Notes: generated from the letters alone by a model not told the origin. A stretch of DNA of 64,000 bases from Flavobacterium sp. (GCA_018401995.1 JAGYJR010000008.1:1-64000), one strand, 5' to 3'. Shown: positions 1 through 9,596, counted from the stretch's first letter. Program-made: numbers and translations.

Positions 1-507
1 AGTTGCTTTTATTAACTGTTGCTCTAGATCTTCCATGTTGTTGTTATCGTAACGGTAACGTGCAGCTTTACACAAACGAACACCATCAATAATAGATGCG
101 TGATTCAAAGAATCAGAAATGATACAATCTTCTTCTCCCAACAAAGGCTCAAAAACACCACCATTCGCATCAAAAGCGGCTGCGTATAAAATAGTATCTT
201 CTGTTCCATAAAAATCAGCAATCTTATTTTCTAATTCTTTGTGAATATCTTGCGTTCCACAAATAAAACGTACTGATGACATTCCAAAACCATGAGAATC
301 TAAAGCATCTTTTGCTGCTTGCACTACTTCTGGATGAGATGACAATCCTAAATAATTGTTCGCACAAAAGTTTAAAACCGTTTCACCTGTCGAAATTGTA
401 ATTTCTGCTCCTTGAGGCGAAGTAATAATGCGCTCTTTTTTAAATAATCCGTTTTCTTGAATGGTATTTAATTCGTTTTGTAGGTGTTGTTGAATTTTTC
501 CGTACAT
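1..507 (-). CDS. kbl: Glycine C-acetyltransferase (2-amino-3-ketobutyrate CoA ligase), N-terminal part, runs off the left edge
   Basis: PLP enzyme of threonine catabolism that cleaves 2-amino-3-ketobutyrate with CoA to glycine and acetyl-CoA. The reverse strand reads open from an ATG at 507 to the window edge (169 codons, about 40% of the usual ~397 aa), so it is missing from the ORF track. The translation begins [13 protein letters not shown] and carries the family's conserved [13 protein letters not shown] and RFICGTQ segments, then an acidic GEEDCIISD stretch before the edge. The PLP lysine lies outside the window. It follows the helicase-nuclease gene on the same strand after 40 bases. 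The family call is sure; the related serine palmitoyltransferase and AONS families are less likely because of the FCANNYLG / FICGTQ match. Confidence 0.9.
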   Translation of the reverse strand, partial: MYGKIQQHLQNELNTIQENGLFKKERIITSPQGAEITISTGETVLNFCANNYLGLSSHPEVVQAAKDALDSHGFGMSSVRFICGTQDIHKELENKIADFYGTEDTILYAAAFDANGGVFEPLLGEEDCIISDSLNHASIIDGVRLCKAARYRYDNNNMEDLEQQLIKAT

Positions 508-547
508 AATATTATATTATTACTAGTTTGTTGTTATTAATTCCTGG

Positions 548-3500
548 TTACAAAGTTACTATTTCTACGCTTTCTCCTATGTATATTAGCACTTTTTTTG
601 CAACTGTATAGTTCATTTCTTGAAGTGCCAATTCATATTCTTCTAATTGTACTTTGTGTTTGTTTTGCTTTTCTCCTGTTTTGTAATCCAATAATAAAGC
701 TTGATTTCCCTTCAAAACTACCCTATCAGGCTTAATAGTTTTGGTTGCTTTTTTGATGATATTTTGCTCATTGAATACTTTTGTATCGGCATCAAAAAAC
801 GAAATCAATTCTTCATGATTCACAATTTTCTCAATCGTTTCTTTAAAAATAGCATTTTGAGAAAACGTAATCAATCCTAATTCGGTTGCTTTTTGAATGG
901 CTAAATCCACATCGTCTTTCGTATGAATAAACGCCATAATTTCATGTAAAATGTTCCCAAAAGTAATCGCGTCTTGTTGCGCCGTTCCCCACATTAAAGC
1001 TTCGCGTTGTGCAATTTTGATGTTTTTTGGATTTAATTTGTGCGAAACAATTCCGATTTGATTGTTTTTGCCTTCATGAGCTTTGTTAGTTGAAACCCGA
1101 ACTGAATCACCAAATTCGTATTCTAATTTTGTGTCTTCATAATTTCCTAAATTCAACAAAAACTCGATAAAATAAGTGGCTAAATTGTTTGGATACGTAC
1201 CATCCTTTTTTAATTTCATTTTATTCGAAATCACATACAATTGTTCTTCAGCACGTGTTAAAGCCACATACAAAACGTTAATCGTATCTAAAACTTCTTC
1301 TTGATTTTTAGTTTGGAAAATAACTTTAGCTTCGTTTCCGTAACTTTCCACTTCTTTTCGATTATTAATTAATGCTTTTGGCAAATCGATATTCGAATCT
1401 TCTAACGGAATCCAAAGTTTGTCTTTAATTTTTCTCGAAAAATCTTCTTCCGCAAACGGAAAAATCACCACTGGAAACTCCAAACCTTTGGATTTATGAA
1501 TCGTCATAATACGAACTGCATTGGTTCCTTCTGGCGATGGAATACTTTTTTGGTAGCCAATTTTATCCCAATATTCCAAGAAATCCGAAATACTCGATTG
1601 CACTTTTACGTCTTTTTCTAATACCAAATCCAAAAAATACTGCAAATACGAAGTATTCACTTTATCATTTAAGAAAGTCGCAATCAAAATTTCAACCGCT
1701 TCATACAATGATTTTTTCTTGCAATTTTTAAACGAAATTTCAATTCCAATAGATTTCAAAAACGTTTCTAATTCTTCCGAATTTTTATCTTTTGCAGCCA
1801 AGATGAAATCATGAATCGCTAATTCTGACTGTAAATATTTCGCAATGAAATACAAGAAATACACTTTCGATTCATCGTCTTTCGGATTTTTCAAATAGCG
1901 AAGCAACGCAATCAACAACTTCACTTCAGTCGCATTTTGAATCAATAAAGTTTCCGAAGATAAAATCGGAACGCTGTTTTCAGTTAAGAAATTCGCTAAT
2001 TTAATTCCGGGCGCTTTCGTTCGCGTAAGCAAAACAATGTCTTTGTATTCAAATCCGTTCGCGATACATTTTTCAATGGTTCGCAAGGTTTGATTCAAGT
2101 AAAACTTATCTTTTACCGAAATCGAATCGTTTTCCGAATCAAAACCTTCGACTTCCGTTTCGTCTTCTGGCACTTCGATGAACGACAAATTCACATAACC
2201 ACCCATTTTGGAATTGATGTCTTGATGTGAAAGGTTTTCGTAAAGATTTTTATAATCTGGATTTTCGAATTTATCGGATAATTGCTTGAAAAAAGCATTA
2301 TTAAACTGAATGACTTCGGAATAACTACGATAATTCGTGCCCAAACGAAGCGTTTCTTTATTTTTATTGGAAAATGGATTGTGTTTTTTATCTTCTTTCG
2401 CCAAATCGATAAATTGTTCGGCTTTTCCGCCGCGCCAACGGTAAATGGCTTGTTTTGGATCACCAACTAACATTAATGTTCCTTGCTGACCAAAATCGTC
2501 TTGACCAGAAAGGCGTTATCAATTAGCGGAATTAAATTTTGCCATTGCATCACCGAAGTGTCTTGAAATTCATCGATGAAATAATGACGGTATTTTTCGC
2601 CCAAACGCTCATAAATAAAAGGTGCTGGTTGGTTTTGAATTTCGTTATGAATGATTTTATTGAAATCGGAAATCGAAACTAAATTTTGTTCTTCCTGAAT
2701 TTGTTTGAATTCTTGATAAATCGTGTTTAGTAACGACAATGGGTTTAGATTTTGGAGAAAAGCTTCATACATAGCCACTTTTCCTAACTTATCGTAGATC
2801 GATTTTAGTTGTGAAACAATTTCATCAATAATTGATTCAATTATAGCAACGTCTTTTGCCGATTTTAAAACCTTGATATCATCAGGAGAAAAATATTTTT
2901 TTTGTGTGTCTTTCAGTTGATTTGACTCAATATTATTCAAATGATCATTGAAATACTTTGGAAAAGAACTTAAACTCGCGCCATTTGATTCAATAAAATG
3001 CTTGGTTTTTTTCCCATCTTCGCTAGTTTCGACTTTTAATTGCTTGATTTCTTCCTGCAATTTCTTTTTGATTACACCAAAATCATCCAAACTCTTATCG
3101 GACATTTCTTTGATTTCTTCCGAATTATTTTCGTTGGTAATCAATTGGGCAACCTTTAATAATTCGGCCGAAATGTCCCAGTTTTTATCGTCGTCGGTTT
3201 TTTCTTTTGAAAATTCGATTAGTAATTTGGTTAGATTTACATCATCACCAGCTTTTGAAATCACCAAATCGATGGCCTCTTGCAAAAGTGAATCGGTTTC
3301 CAAAGACACTTCAAAATTCGGGGGTAAATTCAAATCTTGTGCAAACGTTCTAATAACTTTATGCGTGAATTTATCAATCGTAGAAATATCAAAAGCAGCA
3401 TAATTGTGAATGATATTTTTGATGATGGCTTTCGATTTATCTTTTAAAGTAGCGATGCTTAATTTGGTTTCCGAAGCAACATCTTTTAGCAATTCCATCG

Positions 3501-3720
3501 CTTTGTCGGATGTGGTATCAATGGAAAACTCGTACAAACTGGAAACAATTCGACTTTTCATTTCTTCCACCGCTTTGTTGGTAAACGTAATGGCTAAAAT
3601 TTTTCGATACGCATCGTCGTTCGTAGCTAAGAAAAGAATTTTTAAATATTCTTTCGTTAGCGTGTACGTTTTTCCTGAACCAGCCGAAGCATCGTATATG
3701 GTAAAAGCTGTTGTTTTCAA
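548..3720 (-). pseudogene. AddA/RecB-type UvrD helicase-nuclease, split by a one-base frameshift
   Basis: ATP-dependent DNA helicase fused to a nuclease domain, expected to process double-strand breaks for recombination. Two adjacent reading frames (2473-3720 and 548-2473) together make one protein of about 1,050 aa. The first carries Walker A (ASAGSGKT near residue 12) and the Walker B DEFQDTS. The second starts within the next helicase motif (VGDPKQAIYRWRGG), has motif VI-like LYVALTRAEEQLYV, and ends with a PD-(D/E)XK nuclease signature (LLDYKTG, then QLEEY). The frame changes near 2506-2511: restoring one base in a short T run (coding strand GCCTTTCTGG) rejoins the frames with a natural linker. 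No ATG exists at the N-terminus; a TTG at 3720 follows an in-frame stop by one codon. It may be a real mutation or a base-call error. Confidence 0.85.
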
Positions 3721-3765
3721 ATGTTATATTTATCTTAATAATAGCGGTATAGAAACTATCTATTT

Positions 3766-3794
3766 TTGATTCCGAAGTTTAATTTGTAAATTTG
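3766..3794 (+). promoter_or_regulatory. Bacteroidota-type promoter of sod
   Basis: TTG at 3766, 18 bases of spacer, then TAAATTTG at 3787-3794, matching the Bacteroidota sigma consensus TTG / TAnnTTTG. It sits 33 bases before the sod start codon, in the divergent gap with the helicase gene. Confidence 0.6.
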
Positions 3795-3827
3795 GTGAAA
3801 ATATTACTAATCTAAAAATAAAATATT

Positions 3828-4436
3828 ATGGCTTTTGAATTACCACAATTACCTTATGCATACGATGCATTAGAACCACATATTGATGCTAGAACAATGG
3901 AAATTCACCATTCAAAACATCACAATGCTTACACTACAAATTTAAATGCTGCAATTGCAGGAACAGATTTAGAAGGAAAAAACATTGAAAATATTTTAAT
4001 TAATTTAGATCCAAATAATGCTGCGGTTAGAAATAACGGTGGTGGTTTTTATAATCACAATTTATTTTGGACGGTTATGACGCCAAACGGTGGTGGATTA
4101 CCAACAGGTGATTTAGCTGAAGCTATTGAAAGAGATTTCAAATCATTTGAAGAATTTAAAGCTCAATTTGCAAAAGCAGCAGCAACGCGTTTTGGTTCAG
4201 GATGGGCTTGGTTATGTGTACATAAAGGTGGGAAATTAGAAATTTGCAGTTCGGCAAATCAAGACAATCCTTTAATGCCAGGCATTGGATGTGGCGGGAC
4301 ACCTGTTTTAGCCCTTGATGTTTGGGAACATGCTTATTATTTAAACTATCAAAACCGTCGTCCTGATTATGTGGAAGCTTTTTTCAATGTAATTAACTGG
4401 ACAGAAGTAGCAAAACGTTTTGCGGAATCAAAATAA
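3828..4436 (+). CDS. sod: Superoxide dismutase (Fe/Mn family)
   Basis: Cytoplasmic enzyme that dismutates superoxide to oxygen and hydrogen peroxide. The 202-aa product has the normal family length. It shows the first metal histidine region ([12 protein letters not shown], His near 27), the second (FYNHNLFW, near 80) and the C-terminal signature [18 protein letters not shown] with the last Asp and His ligands. There is no signal peptide. Choosing between iron and manganese from sequence is unsafe, and Bacteroidota enzymes are often cambialistic, so I do not pick sodA or sodB. It is a monocistronic unit: its own promoter lies upstream and a strong terminator hairpin 22 bases downstream. Confidence 0.97.
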   Translation: MAFELPQLPYAYDALEPHIDARTMEIHHSKHHNAYTTNLNAAIAGTDLEGKNIENILINLDPNNAAVRNNGGGFYNHNLFWTVMTPNGGGLPTGDLAEAIERDFKSFEEFKAQFAKAAATRFGSGWAWLCVHKGGKLEICSSANQDNPLMPGIGCGGTPVLALDVWEHAYYLNYQNRRPDYVEAFFNVINWTEVAKRFAESK

Positions 4437-4458
4437 TTAATTCTTTTACATAAAAACA

Positions 4459-4490
4459 AAAAGCAGAAGTTTTCACTTCTGCTTTTTTTT
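4459..4490 (+). terminator. Rho-independent terminator of sod
   Basis: AGCAGAAG - TTTTCA - CTTCTGCT hairpin followed by eight T, directly downstream of sod. Confidence 0.85.
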
Positions 4491-4504
4491 ATTTCTAACC
4501 CAAT

Positions 4505-4593
4505 AAAAAAGGTGAAATTTCTTTCACCCTTTTTGCCCCAAATCTACCATAAAACTTAACCTACTAATTTTCTGGTAGCGCTAAAGTATAGTG
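4505..4593 (-). ncRNA. Structured intergenic element, copy A (candidate small RNA with terminator)
   Basis: An 89-bp stretch about 95% identical (four differences) to copy B at 4703-4790. On the minus strand it contains a long-range pairing (CTACCA with TGGTAG, flanked by GC-rich arms) and then a terminator-like hairpin, GGTGAAAGAAATTTCACC, followed by T6. The neighbouring ~65 bp are also duplicated but far less similar, so conservation is concentrated in the structured core. It lies downstream of purF on purF's strand. It could be a small RNA, a processed 3' UTR element or a duplicated terminator; none of these is shown. Confidence 0.45.
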
Positions 4594-4702
4594 ATAATTT
4601 CATAGCGAATAATTTAATTGTTGAATCGTCAAAATAATCGACGAAATGCATTTTACTAAGAATTGAATATTTTCTTGATGTATAATTTTAAAAAAAGCAT
4701 AA

Positions 4703-4790
4703 AAAAAAGGTGAAATTACTTTCACCTTTTTGCCCCAAATCTACCATAAAACTTAACCTACTAATTTTCTGGTAGGGCTAAAGTATGGTG
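4703..4790 (-). ncRNA. Structured intergenic element, copy B, directly downstream of purF
   Basis: Second copy of the 89-bp element. On the minus strand it is 61 bases beyond the purF stop and ends in GGTGAAAGTAATTTCACC plus a run of eight T, so it can at least act as the purF terminator. The two copies sit about 198 bp apart, and the less conserved part of the duplication reaches the purF stop codon, which suggests a tandem duplication of the purF 3' flank. Confidence 0.5.
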
Positions 4791-4851
4791 GGATTTTGTA
4801 TTCTTATAAAAAAATTGTTAAACGAATTAAAAAAATCGACAAAATGCATTT

Positions 4852-6750
4852 TTAGTAAGCACGAGCATCTTTTCCTTCGTAGAAATTCATGAATGCTCGG
4901 TTTACTACACGATTTCCTCCATCAGTAGGATAATCACCTGTAAAATACCAATCGCCTAAATTCTTTGGACAAGCAATATGTAAATCTTCAACCGTTTGGT
5001 AAATAATTTTAACTTCAGCTTTTGTGTTTTCAGGTGTAAGCATTTCGGCAATTTTATCTGAAATTTCTTGATCGGTGAAAGGCGCGTAAATCTCTTTTAC
5101 ATAATTCACTACATCAGCATCACTAAAATCTTCTTGTGCTTTCGACTTTTGGTATACTTCCTCTACAATATGATATAAATTGCGTTCTTTCAGTAAATCC
5201 AAAGCCGCTCTAAAAGCTACTAAACCTTCTAATTTCGCCATATCAATTCCGTAGCAATCTGGATAGCGGATTTGAGGTGCTGATGAAACCACGACAATTT
5301 TCTTTGGATGCAAACGATCCATCATTTTAATAATACTTTGTTTTAAGGTAGTTCCTCGTACAATACTATCATCAATAATGACCAAATTATCCGTTGGTTT
5401 TACTACTCCATACGTTACATCATAAACGTGAGCCACTAAATCGTCTCTACTACTGTCTTCGGTAATAAACGTTCTTAATTTGGCATCTTTAATCGCAATT
5501 TTCTCTGTTCTGATTTTTACTGAAAGTAATTCCTTCAAGGTATCTTCAGTCAAGATATCTTTTCGCTCAATAATCATTTTGGCTTTTCGTTGGTTTAGAA
5601 AATCCTGAGCCGCTTCACACATACCGTAAAATGAAGTTTCAGCCGTATTTGGAATGAAAGAGAAAACCGTATTATCTGTATCGTTATCTATTGCATGTAA
5701 AACACTTGGAAAAATCAATCTTCCTAATTCTTTACGCTCCTGATAAATTTCAGCGTCACTTCCGCGAGAAAAATAAATTCTTTCAAACGAACAAGCCTTT
5801 TTAATTACAGGTGTTCTTACTTCTTCAATAGAAACATTTCCATTTTTCTTGATGATGATTGCGCTTCCTGGAGTTAATTCTTGTACTTTTTCGAAAGCAA
5901 CATTGAAAACCGTTTGAATTACTGGTCGTTCTGAAGCCACTACTACAATTTCATCATCTTCATAGAAATACGCAGGACGAATTCCGGCAGGATCGCGTAA
6001 TACAAACGAATCTCCATGACCAAAAAGTCCAGCCATTGCGTAACCTCCATCAAAATTTCGAGAAGCACGTTCTAAAATGCGTTGCGCATTTAGTCGTTCT
6101 CCTATAATTGGCGAAGCTTCTTGTTTAGAATATCCTTCGTTCTTACACTGTTTGTATAATTCGGTAACTTCATCATCTAAGAAATGCCCAATTTTTTCCA
6201 TTACGGTAACGGTATCCGCCATTTGTTTTGGATGTTGACCTAAATCAATTAAGTTTTGGAACAACTCTTTAACATTGGTCATATTGAAATTACCTGCCAC
6301 AATTAAATTGCGATGCATCCAATTGTTTTGGCGTAAAAATGGATGAACACTTTCGATGCTGTTTTTACCAAAAGTCCCGTAACGAACGTGACCTAAAAAC
6401 ACTTCTCCTATGTAAGGAATGTTTTGTTTTTGAAGCGCTACGTTGTTTTGATATTCTGGATGTTCTTCTAACTCGCGACTGATTCTGTCGTTAATTTGAG
6501 CGAAGATATCCTTAATAGGTTGTGGATCGTTAGAACGGATTCGGCTGATGTATCGTTCCCCTGGATTTACATCCAATTTGATACTGGCTAATCCAGCTCC
6601 ATCTTGACCGCGGTTGTGTTGCTTTTCCATAAGTAAGTACATTTTTTGTACACCATAGAAAGCCGTACCGTATTTTTCTTTGTAGAATTCTAACGGTTTT
6701 TTTAATCTTAGTAATGCAATTCCACATTCGTGTTGTATAGCGTCACTCAT
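4852..6750 (-). CDS. purF: Amidophosphoribosyltransferase (glutamine PRPP amidotransferase)
   Basis: First committed enzyme of purine synthesis: it transfers glutamine amide nitrogen to PRPP to give phosphoribosylamine. At 632 aa it is longer than the ~500-aa E. coli type but fits the long Bacteroidota form. The Ntn-hydrolase cysteine is at residue 9 (HECGIALL) with an eight-residue leader that would have to be removed. Glutaminase-domain motifs follow (EKQHNRGQDGAG, FLGHVRYGTFG). The PRPP loop VIIDDSIVRGTT is near residue 455. It lies downstream of the PfkB-kinase gene on the same strand, but a terminator separates them. No Shine-Dalgarno is visible; the leader is rich in CAA repeats. Confidence 0.95.
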   Translation of the reverse strand: MSDAIQHECGIALLRLKKPLEFYKEKYGTAFYGVQKMYLLMEKQHNRGQDGAGLASIKLDVNPGERYISRIRSNDPQPIKDIFAQINDRISRELEEHPEYQNNVALQKQNIPYIGEVFLGHVRYGTFGKNSIESVHPFLRQNNWMHRNLIVAGNFNMTNVKELFQNLIDLGQHPKQMADTVTVMEKIGHFLDDEVTELYKQCKNEGYSKQEASPIIGERLNAQRILERASRNFDGGYAMAGLFGHGDSFVLRDPAGIRPAYFYEDDEIVVVASERPVIQTVFNVAFEKVQELTPGSAIIIKKNGNVSIEEVRTPVIKKACSFERIYFSRGSDAEIYQERKELGRLIFPSVLHAIDNDTDNTVFSFIPNTAETSFYGMCEAAQDFLNQRKAKMIIERKDILTEDTLKELLSVKIRTEKIAIKDAKLRTFITEDSSRDDLVAHVYDVTYGVVKPTDNLVIIDDSIVRGTTLKQSIIKMMDRLHPKKIVVVSSAPQIRYPDCYGIDMAKLEGLVAFRAALDLLKERNLYHIVEEVYQKSKAQEDFSDADVVNYVKEIYAPFTDQEISDKIAEMLTPENTKAEVKIIYQTVEDLHIACPKNLGDWYFTGDYPTDGGNRVVNRAFMNFYEGKDARAY

Positions 6751-6798
6751 AAGTTGTTGTGTTGTTGTAGGTTGTTGTAATTCTTATTCTTTTTGAAA

Positions 6799-6826
6799 CA
6801 AAAAATGCCCCGAAATTTCGAGGCAC
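6799..6826 (-). terminator. Terminator of the PfkB kinase gene
   Basis: On the minus strand TGCCTCGAAATTTCGGGGCA forms a hairpin followed by T6, immediately after the kinase stop codon and before purF. Confidence 0.75.
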
Positions 6827-6830
6827 GTTT

Positions 6831-7760
6831 TTATTCTTCTAATTCTATTTCAAATTGCGTTAAGGCTTTAAATTGTTGCAAACGCGCATTCACTTCTTTT
6901 TTATCTAAAGTTTCCATTCTTTCTGTTCCAAATTTCTCCACACAGAATGATGCTAAATTGGAACCATAAATAATTGCATTCTTCATATTTTCGAATGAAA
7001 TATTTTCTGATTGTGCAATGTAACCTGCAAAACCACCAGCGAAAGTATCACCAGCGCCTGTTGGGTCAAAAACTTCTTCTAATGGTAACGCTGGAGCAAA
7101 GAAAACTTCTTTGTTATGGAATAATAATGCGCCGTGCTCTCCTTTTTTGATTACCACATATTTTGGTCCCATTGTGTGAATTTTAGCTGCTGCTTTTACC
7201 AAAGAATATTCTCCTGATAATTGACGTGCTTCTTCATCGTTGATTGTGATTACATCAACACGTTTGATAACGTCTAATAATTCTGGTAAGGCACAATCCA
7301 TCCAAAAGTTCATCGTATCTAAAACGACTAACTTTGGTCTTTCAGACATTTGGTTTAAAACACCTGATTGTACAATTGGGTGTAAGTTTCCTAATAAAAC
7401 TACATCTGAATTTTTATACGCTTGAGGCACAACTGGATTAAAATCAGCCAAAACGTTTAATTCGGTAACTAAAGTATCGCGAGAATTTAAATCGTTGTGG
7501 TATTTTCCACTCCAAAAGAAGGTTTTTCCACCTTTTACGATTTCGATGCCTTCTATATTTACTCCTTTGTTTTCTAATAAATCTAAATATTCCTTTGGAA
7601 AATCTTCTCCTACTACCGAAACAATAGCTGCATCAACATTAAAAAAGTTAGACGCTAAACCTATGTAAGTTGCGGCTCCACCTAAAATTTTGTCCGTTTT
7701 TCCGAAAGGTGTTTCAATAGCGTCAAAAGCTACTGTTCCTACTATCAATAATTTGTTCAT
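6831..7760 (-). CDS. PfkB-family carbohydrate/nucleoside kinase
   Basis: Ribokinase-fold kinase that phosphorylates a sugar or nucleoside with ATP; the substrate cannot be told from sequence. The 309-aa product has the N-terminal substrate-binding glycine pair in KILGGAATYIG and the C-terminal signature DPTGAGDTFAGGFAGY (about residue 235), where the Asp is the catalytic base and GAGD the anion hole. The track start at 7763 is a TTG; the ATG at 7760 (MNKLLIVGTVAFD) is preferred. A TATCTTTG promoter box lies upstream at 7784-7791. It is next to purF, so a role around purine or ribose metabolism is possible but only by neighbourhood. Confidence 0.88.
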   Translation of the reverse strand: MNKLLIVGTVAFDAIETPFGKTDKILGGAATYIGLASNFFNVDAAIVSVVGEDFPKEYLDLLENKGVNIEGIEIVKGGKTFFWSGKYHNDLNSRDTLVTELNVLADFNPVVPQAYKNSDVVLLGNLHPIVQSGVLNQMSERPKLVVLDTMNFWMDCALPELLDVIKRVDVITINDEEARQLSGEYSLVKAAAKIHTMGPKYVVIKKGEHGALLFHNKEVFFAPALPLEEVFDPTGAGDTFAGGFAGYIAQSENISFENMKNAIIYGSNLASFCVEKFGTERMETLDKKEVNARLQQFKALTQFEIELEE

Positions 7761-7783
7761 CAATATGAATTTGAAATAAGGTG

Positions 7784-7791
7784 CAAAGATA
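7784..7791 (-). promoter_or_regulatory. -7 box of the PfkB kinase gene
   Basis: Minus-strand TATCTTTG, matching TAnnTTTG, 23 bases before the ATG. No TTG is seen at the expected upstream distance. Confidence 0.45.
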
Positions 7792-7798
7792 AGTTTTT

Positions 7799-7850
7799 GT
7801 TTAGAAGTTTAAAAGTTTAAATTCCGAAACTTCGGGATAAAAGTTTAAAT
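7799..7850. repeat. Low-complexity AAGTTTAAA repeat with a small hairpin
   Basis: Repeated AAGTTTAAA units flank TTCCGAAACTTCGGGA, an imperfect inverted repeat. It looks like one of the interspersed intergenic repeats common in this window. Confidence 0.4.
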
Positions 7851-7907
7851 GGCTTTTAACAATATAATTTTGCGCTATTTTTTGTAAATTTGTAGAAAAC
7901 CCAACAA

Positions 7908-8219
7908 TTGAGCACTACATCATTAATAAAATGCAGTTCCTGCGGAACATTTAATCGAAATTTGGATTACTGTTCCAATTGCGGCGCATTGATTAACCCC
8001 GAACTTCTTCGAAAAAAAAGCGTTGAAAAAAGAAAGAAAGCGTTCAGTGAACAGTTAAAAAAAGAACATCTTGAAACTAAAAGCACTTTTTTTTACAAGT
8101 TGCTTCATCACCGTTTTTGGTTGGTTCGCATTATAGCTTCAGCACTATATTCGGTTTGGATTGTAATTATGGCTATTGGAAGCTTTTTAGCTTGGTTGGC
8201 CGCAGCTATTTCAGCCTAA
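7908..8219 (+). CDS. Small zinc-ribbon membrane protein
   Basis: A 103-aa protein with an N-terminal zinc ribbon (CSSCG, then CSNCG, both CxxC pairs within residues 9-26), a basic linker rich in Lys and Glu (residues 34-55), and one or two hydrophobic segments at the C-terminus (FWLVRIIASALYSVWIVIMAIGSF). This suggests a membrane-anchored protein with a cytosolic zinc knuckle; the function is unknown. The only workable start is a TTG at 7908, 15 bases after a TAAATTTG promoter box at 7885-7892, so the mRNA leader would be very short. Its stop overlaps the ATG of the next gene (TAATG), so the two are translationally coupled. Confidence 0.65.
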   Translation: MSTTSLIKCSSCGTFNRNLDYCSNCGALINPELLRKKSVEKRKKAFSEQLKKEHLETKSTFFYKLLHHRFWLVRIIASALYSVWIVIMAIGSFLAWLAAAISA

Positions 8220-8575
8220 TGAAAAAACAAAAAAATTATTCCTTTTTAATTTTTATAACTTTGGTATTGAGTGCCGCAACAGTATATTTTCTTCAAAAAA
8301 ACGAAATAATCTTACCCAAACTGATAAACAATCACTTTAACGATTTGGTTGCACTTCCAATTGTACTTAGTATTTGTTTGTGGAGCATTAGAAAAATTCA
8401 TAACAATCCGAAATTCCAATTATCATTTTTACAATGCCTAATGATGGTGCTTTTTTATAGCTGGTTTTTTGAGTTGTATTTACCAAAAATTAATCCACGT
8501 TATACGGCAGATGTGATTGATGTTGCTATGTATTTAGTGGGCGGATTACTCTTTTATTTTGTTCATAAAAAGTAA
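8219..8575 (+). CDS. VanZ-like small membrane protein
   Basis: A 118-aa protein with about four hydrophobic segments (residues 8-24, 43-58, 71-85, 101-115). The loop WFFELYLPKINPRYTADVIDVAMYLVGG resembles the conserved Y-TADxxDxxxY pattern of VanZ-like flavobacterial proteins. The ORF track opens it at 8117, but that region lies inside the upstream gene; the ATG at 8219 overlaps the upstream stop and is the natural start. The reaction is unknown. No terminator is visible before the next promoter at 8645. Confidence 0.72.
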   Translation: MKKQKNYSFLIFITLVLSAATVYFLQKNEIILPKLINNHFNDLVALPIVLSICLWSIRKIHNNPKFQLSFLQCLMMVLFYSWFFELYLPKINPRYTADVIDVAMYLVGGLLFYFVHKK

Positions 8576-8644
8576 GTGTGATTAAAAAAACGCAAATAAA
8601 TCATCTATTTTAATAAAGTTTTAACATTTAAATTTAAAAATACT

Positions 8645-8652
8645 TATATTTG
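8645..8652 (+). promoter_or_regulatory. -7 box of the DUF6268-like gene
   Basis: TATATTTG, 29 bases before the ATG at 8682, in a very AT-rich leader. No clear TTG at the expected distance. Confidence 0.5.
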
Positions 8653-8681
8653 AAGTTATAACTTAATTTTTAAAAATTTTT

Positions 8682-9596
8682 ATGAGAAAAATCTTATTTT
8701 TAATAGCAATGTTTATTTGTACCAACTCCATCTATTCACAAGATTATGTTGATATTGTAAAACTTTCTGTAAACAACACTACTTTAGGTAACATTGAGGA
8801 TGATTACGAAACTAGTGTTAACAACACCAACTTTGAATTGTACTACCCTAAACAACTTTCTGAAAAATTTGTTCTTCTTATGGGTTTAACAGCCGAAAAC
8901 ACAAGATTAAACTTAGCAAAAGATTTTGAAAGAACAAGCTTGACCATGACGCGATTGAATTTAGGATTTAAATACCAACATTCAGAAAAATGGTCGGGAA
9001 CGTATGTTTTACTTCCAAAAATTGCTTCTGATTTTGACAACATTGGTTCAAACGATTTTCAAATTGGTGCTTTAGCCATTCTTGATTACCAATACAATGA
9101 ATCGTCTAAAGTTAAGTTTGGTTTGTACAGCTCTACAGAAAACCATGGTGCTACCTTAACTCCGATTGTTGGTTTATGGCACCGTTCAAAAGACAGCAAG
9201 TTTTACATCAACGCTACTTTACCAATTCGAATGGATGCTAATTATGCACTTACTAAAAACTTCAGCGTTGGATCTGATTTATTAACATCAATTAAATCTT
9301 ATAATTTATCAGAGTTTAACTCAGATGTATATGTTCAAGAAGAATCTATTCGTTTTGCATTGTATGCTGCATTAGGTTTAATGGAAAATTCGATTATTTT
9401 GAGAGGAAAGATTGGTTTTGACACTACTGATTACGGGGCTTTTAATAGTAACGAAAAAGTTGGCGTTCAAGTGTTAACATTCCCTTTAAGTACTGACAAA
9501 AGAGAGCGATTAAATTCAGAATTTGATTCAGCCTTGTATTTAGGTTTTGATGCCATTTACCGATTTGATTTAACGAAAGCTAAAAAAGATGAATAA
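8682..9596 (+). CDS. Outer-membrane beta-barrel protein, DUF6268-like
   Basis: A 304-aa exported protein with a signal peptide (MRKILFLIAMFICTNSIYSQ, cleavage after SQ likely). The mature part is a series of alternating polar and hydrophobic beta segments with aromatic girdles (NFELYYPKQL, RLNLGFKYQH, GTYVLLPKIASDF, KVKFGLYSS, FYINATLPIRMDANY), typical of a porin-like barrel. I believe it belongs to the flavobacterial DUF6268 group; this is recognition from memory. Function unknown. It has its own promoter box and a strong terminator, so it is a single-gene unit. Confidence 0.72.
   Translation: MRKILFLIAMFICTNSIYSQDYVDIVKLSVNNTTLGNIEDDYETSVNNTNFELYYPKQLSEKFVLLMGLTAENTRLNLAKDFERTSLTMTRLNLGFKYQHSEKWSGTYVLLPKIASDFDNIGSNDFQIGALAILDYQYNESSKVKFGLYSSTENHGATLTPIVGLWHRSKDSKFYINATLPIRMDANYALTKNFSVGSDLLTSIKSYNLSEFNSDVYVQEESIRFALYAALGLMENSIILRGKIGFDTTDYGAFNSNEKVGVQVLTFPLSTDKRERLNSEFDSALYLGFDAIYRFDLTKAKKDE

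Noticed and set aside
2473-2515. Programmed frameshift in the AddA-like gene
   Set aside because: No slippery heptamer followed by a stimulatory structure is apparent; the family is normally one frame, so mutation or base-call error is simpler.
3410-3769. 119-aa plus-strand ORF opposite the helicase start
   Set aside because: Shadow of the AddA-like gene; its end overlaps the sod promoter.
8117-8218. N-terminal extension of the VanZ-like ORF
   Set aside because: The region is inside the zinc-ribbon gene in another frame; the ATG overlapping the upstream stop is the better start.
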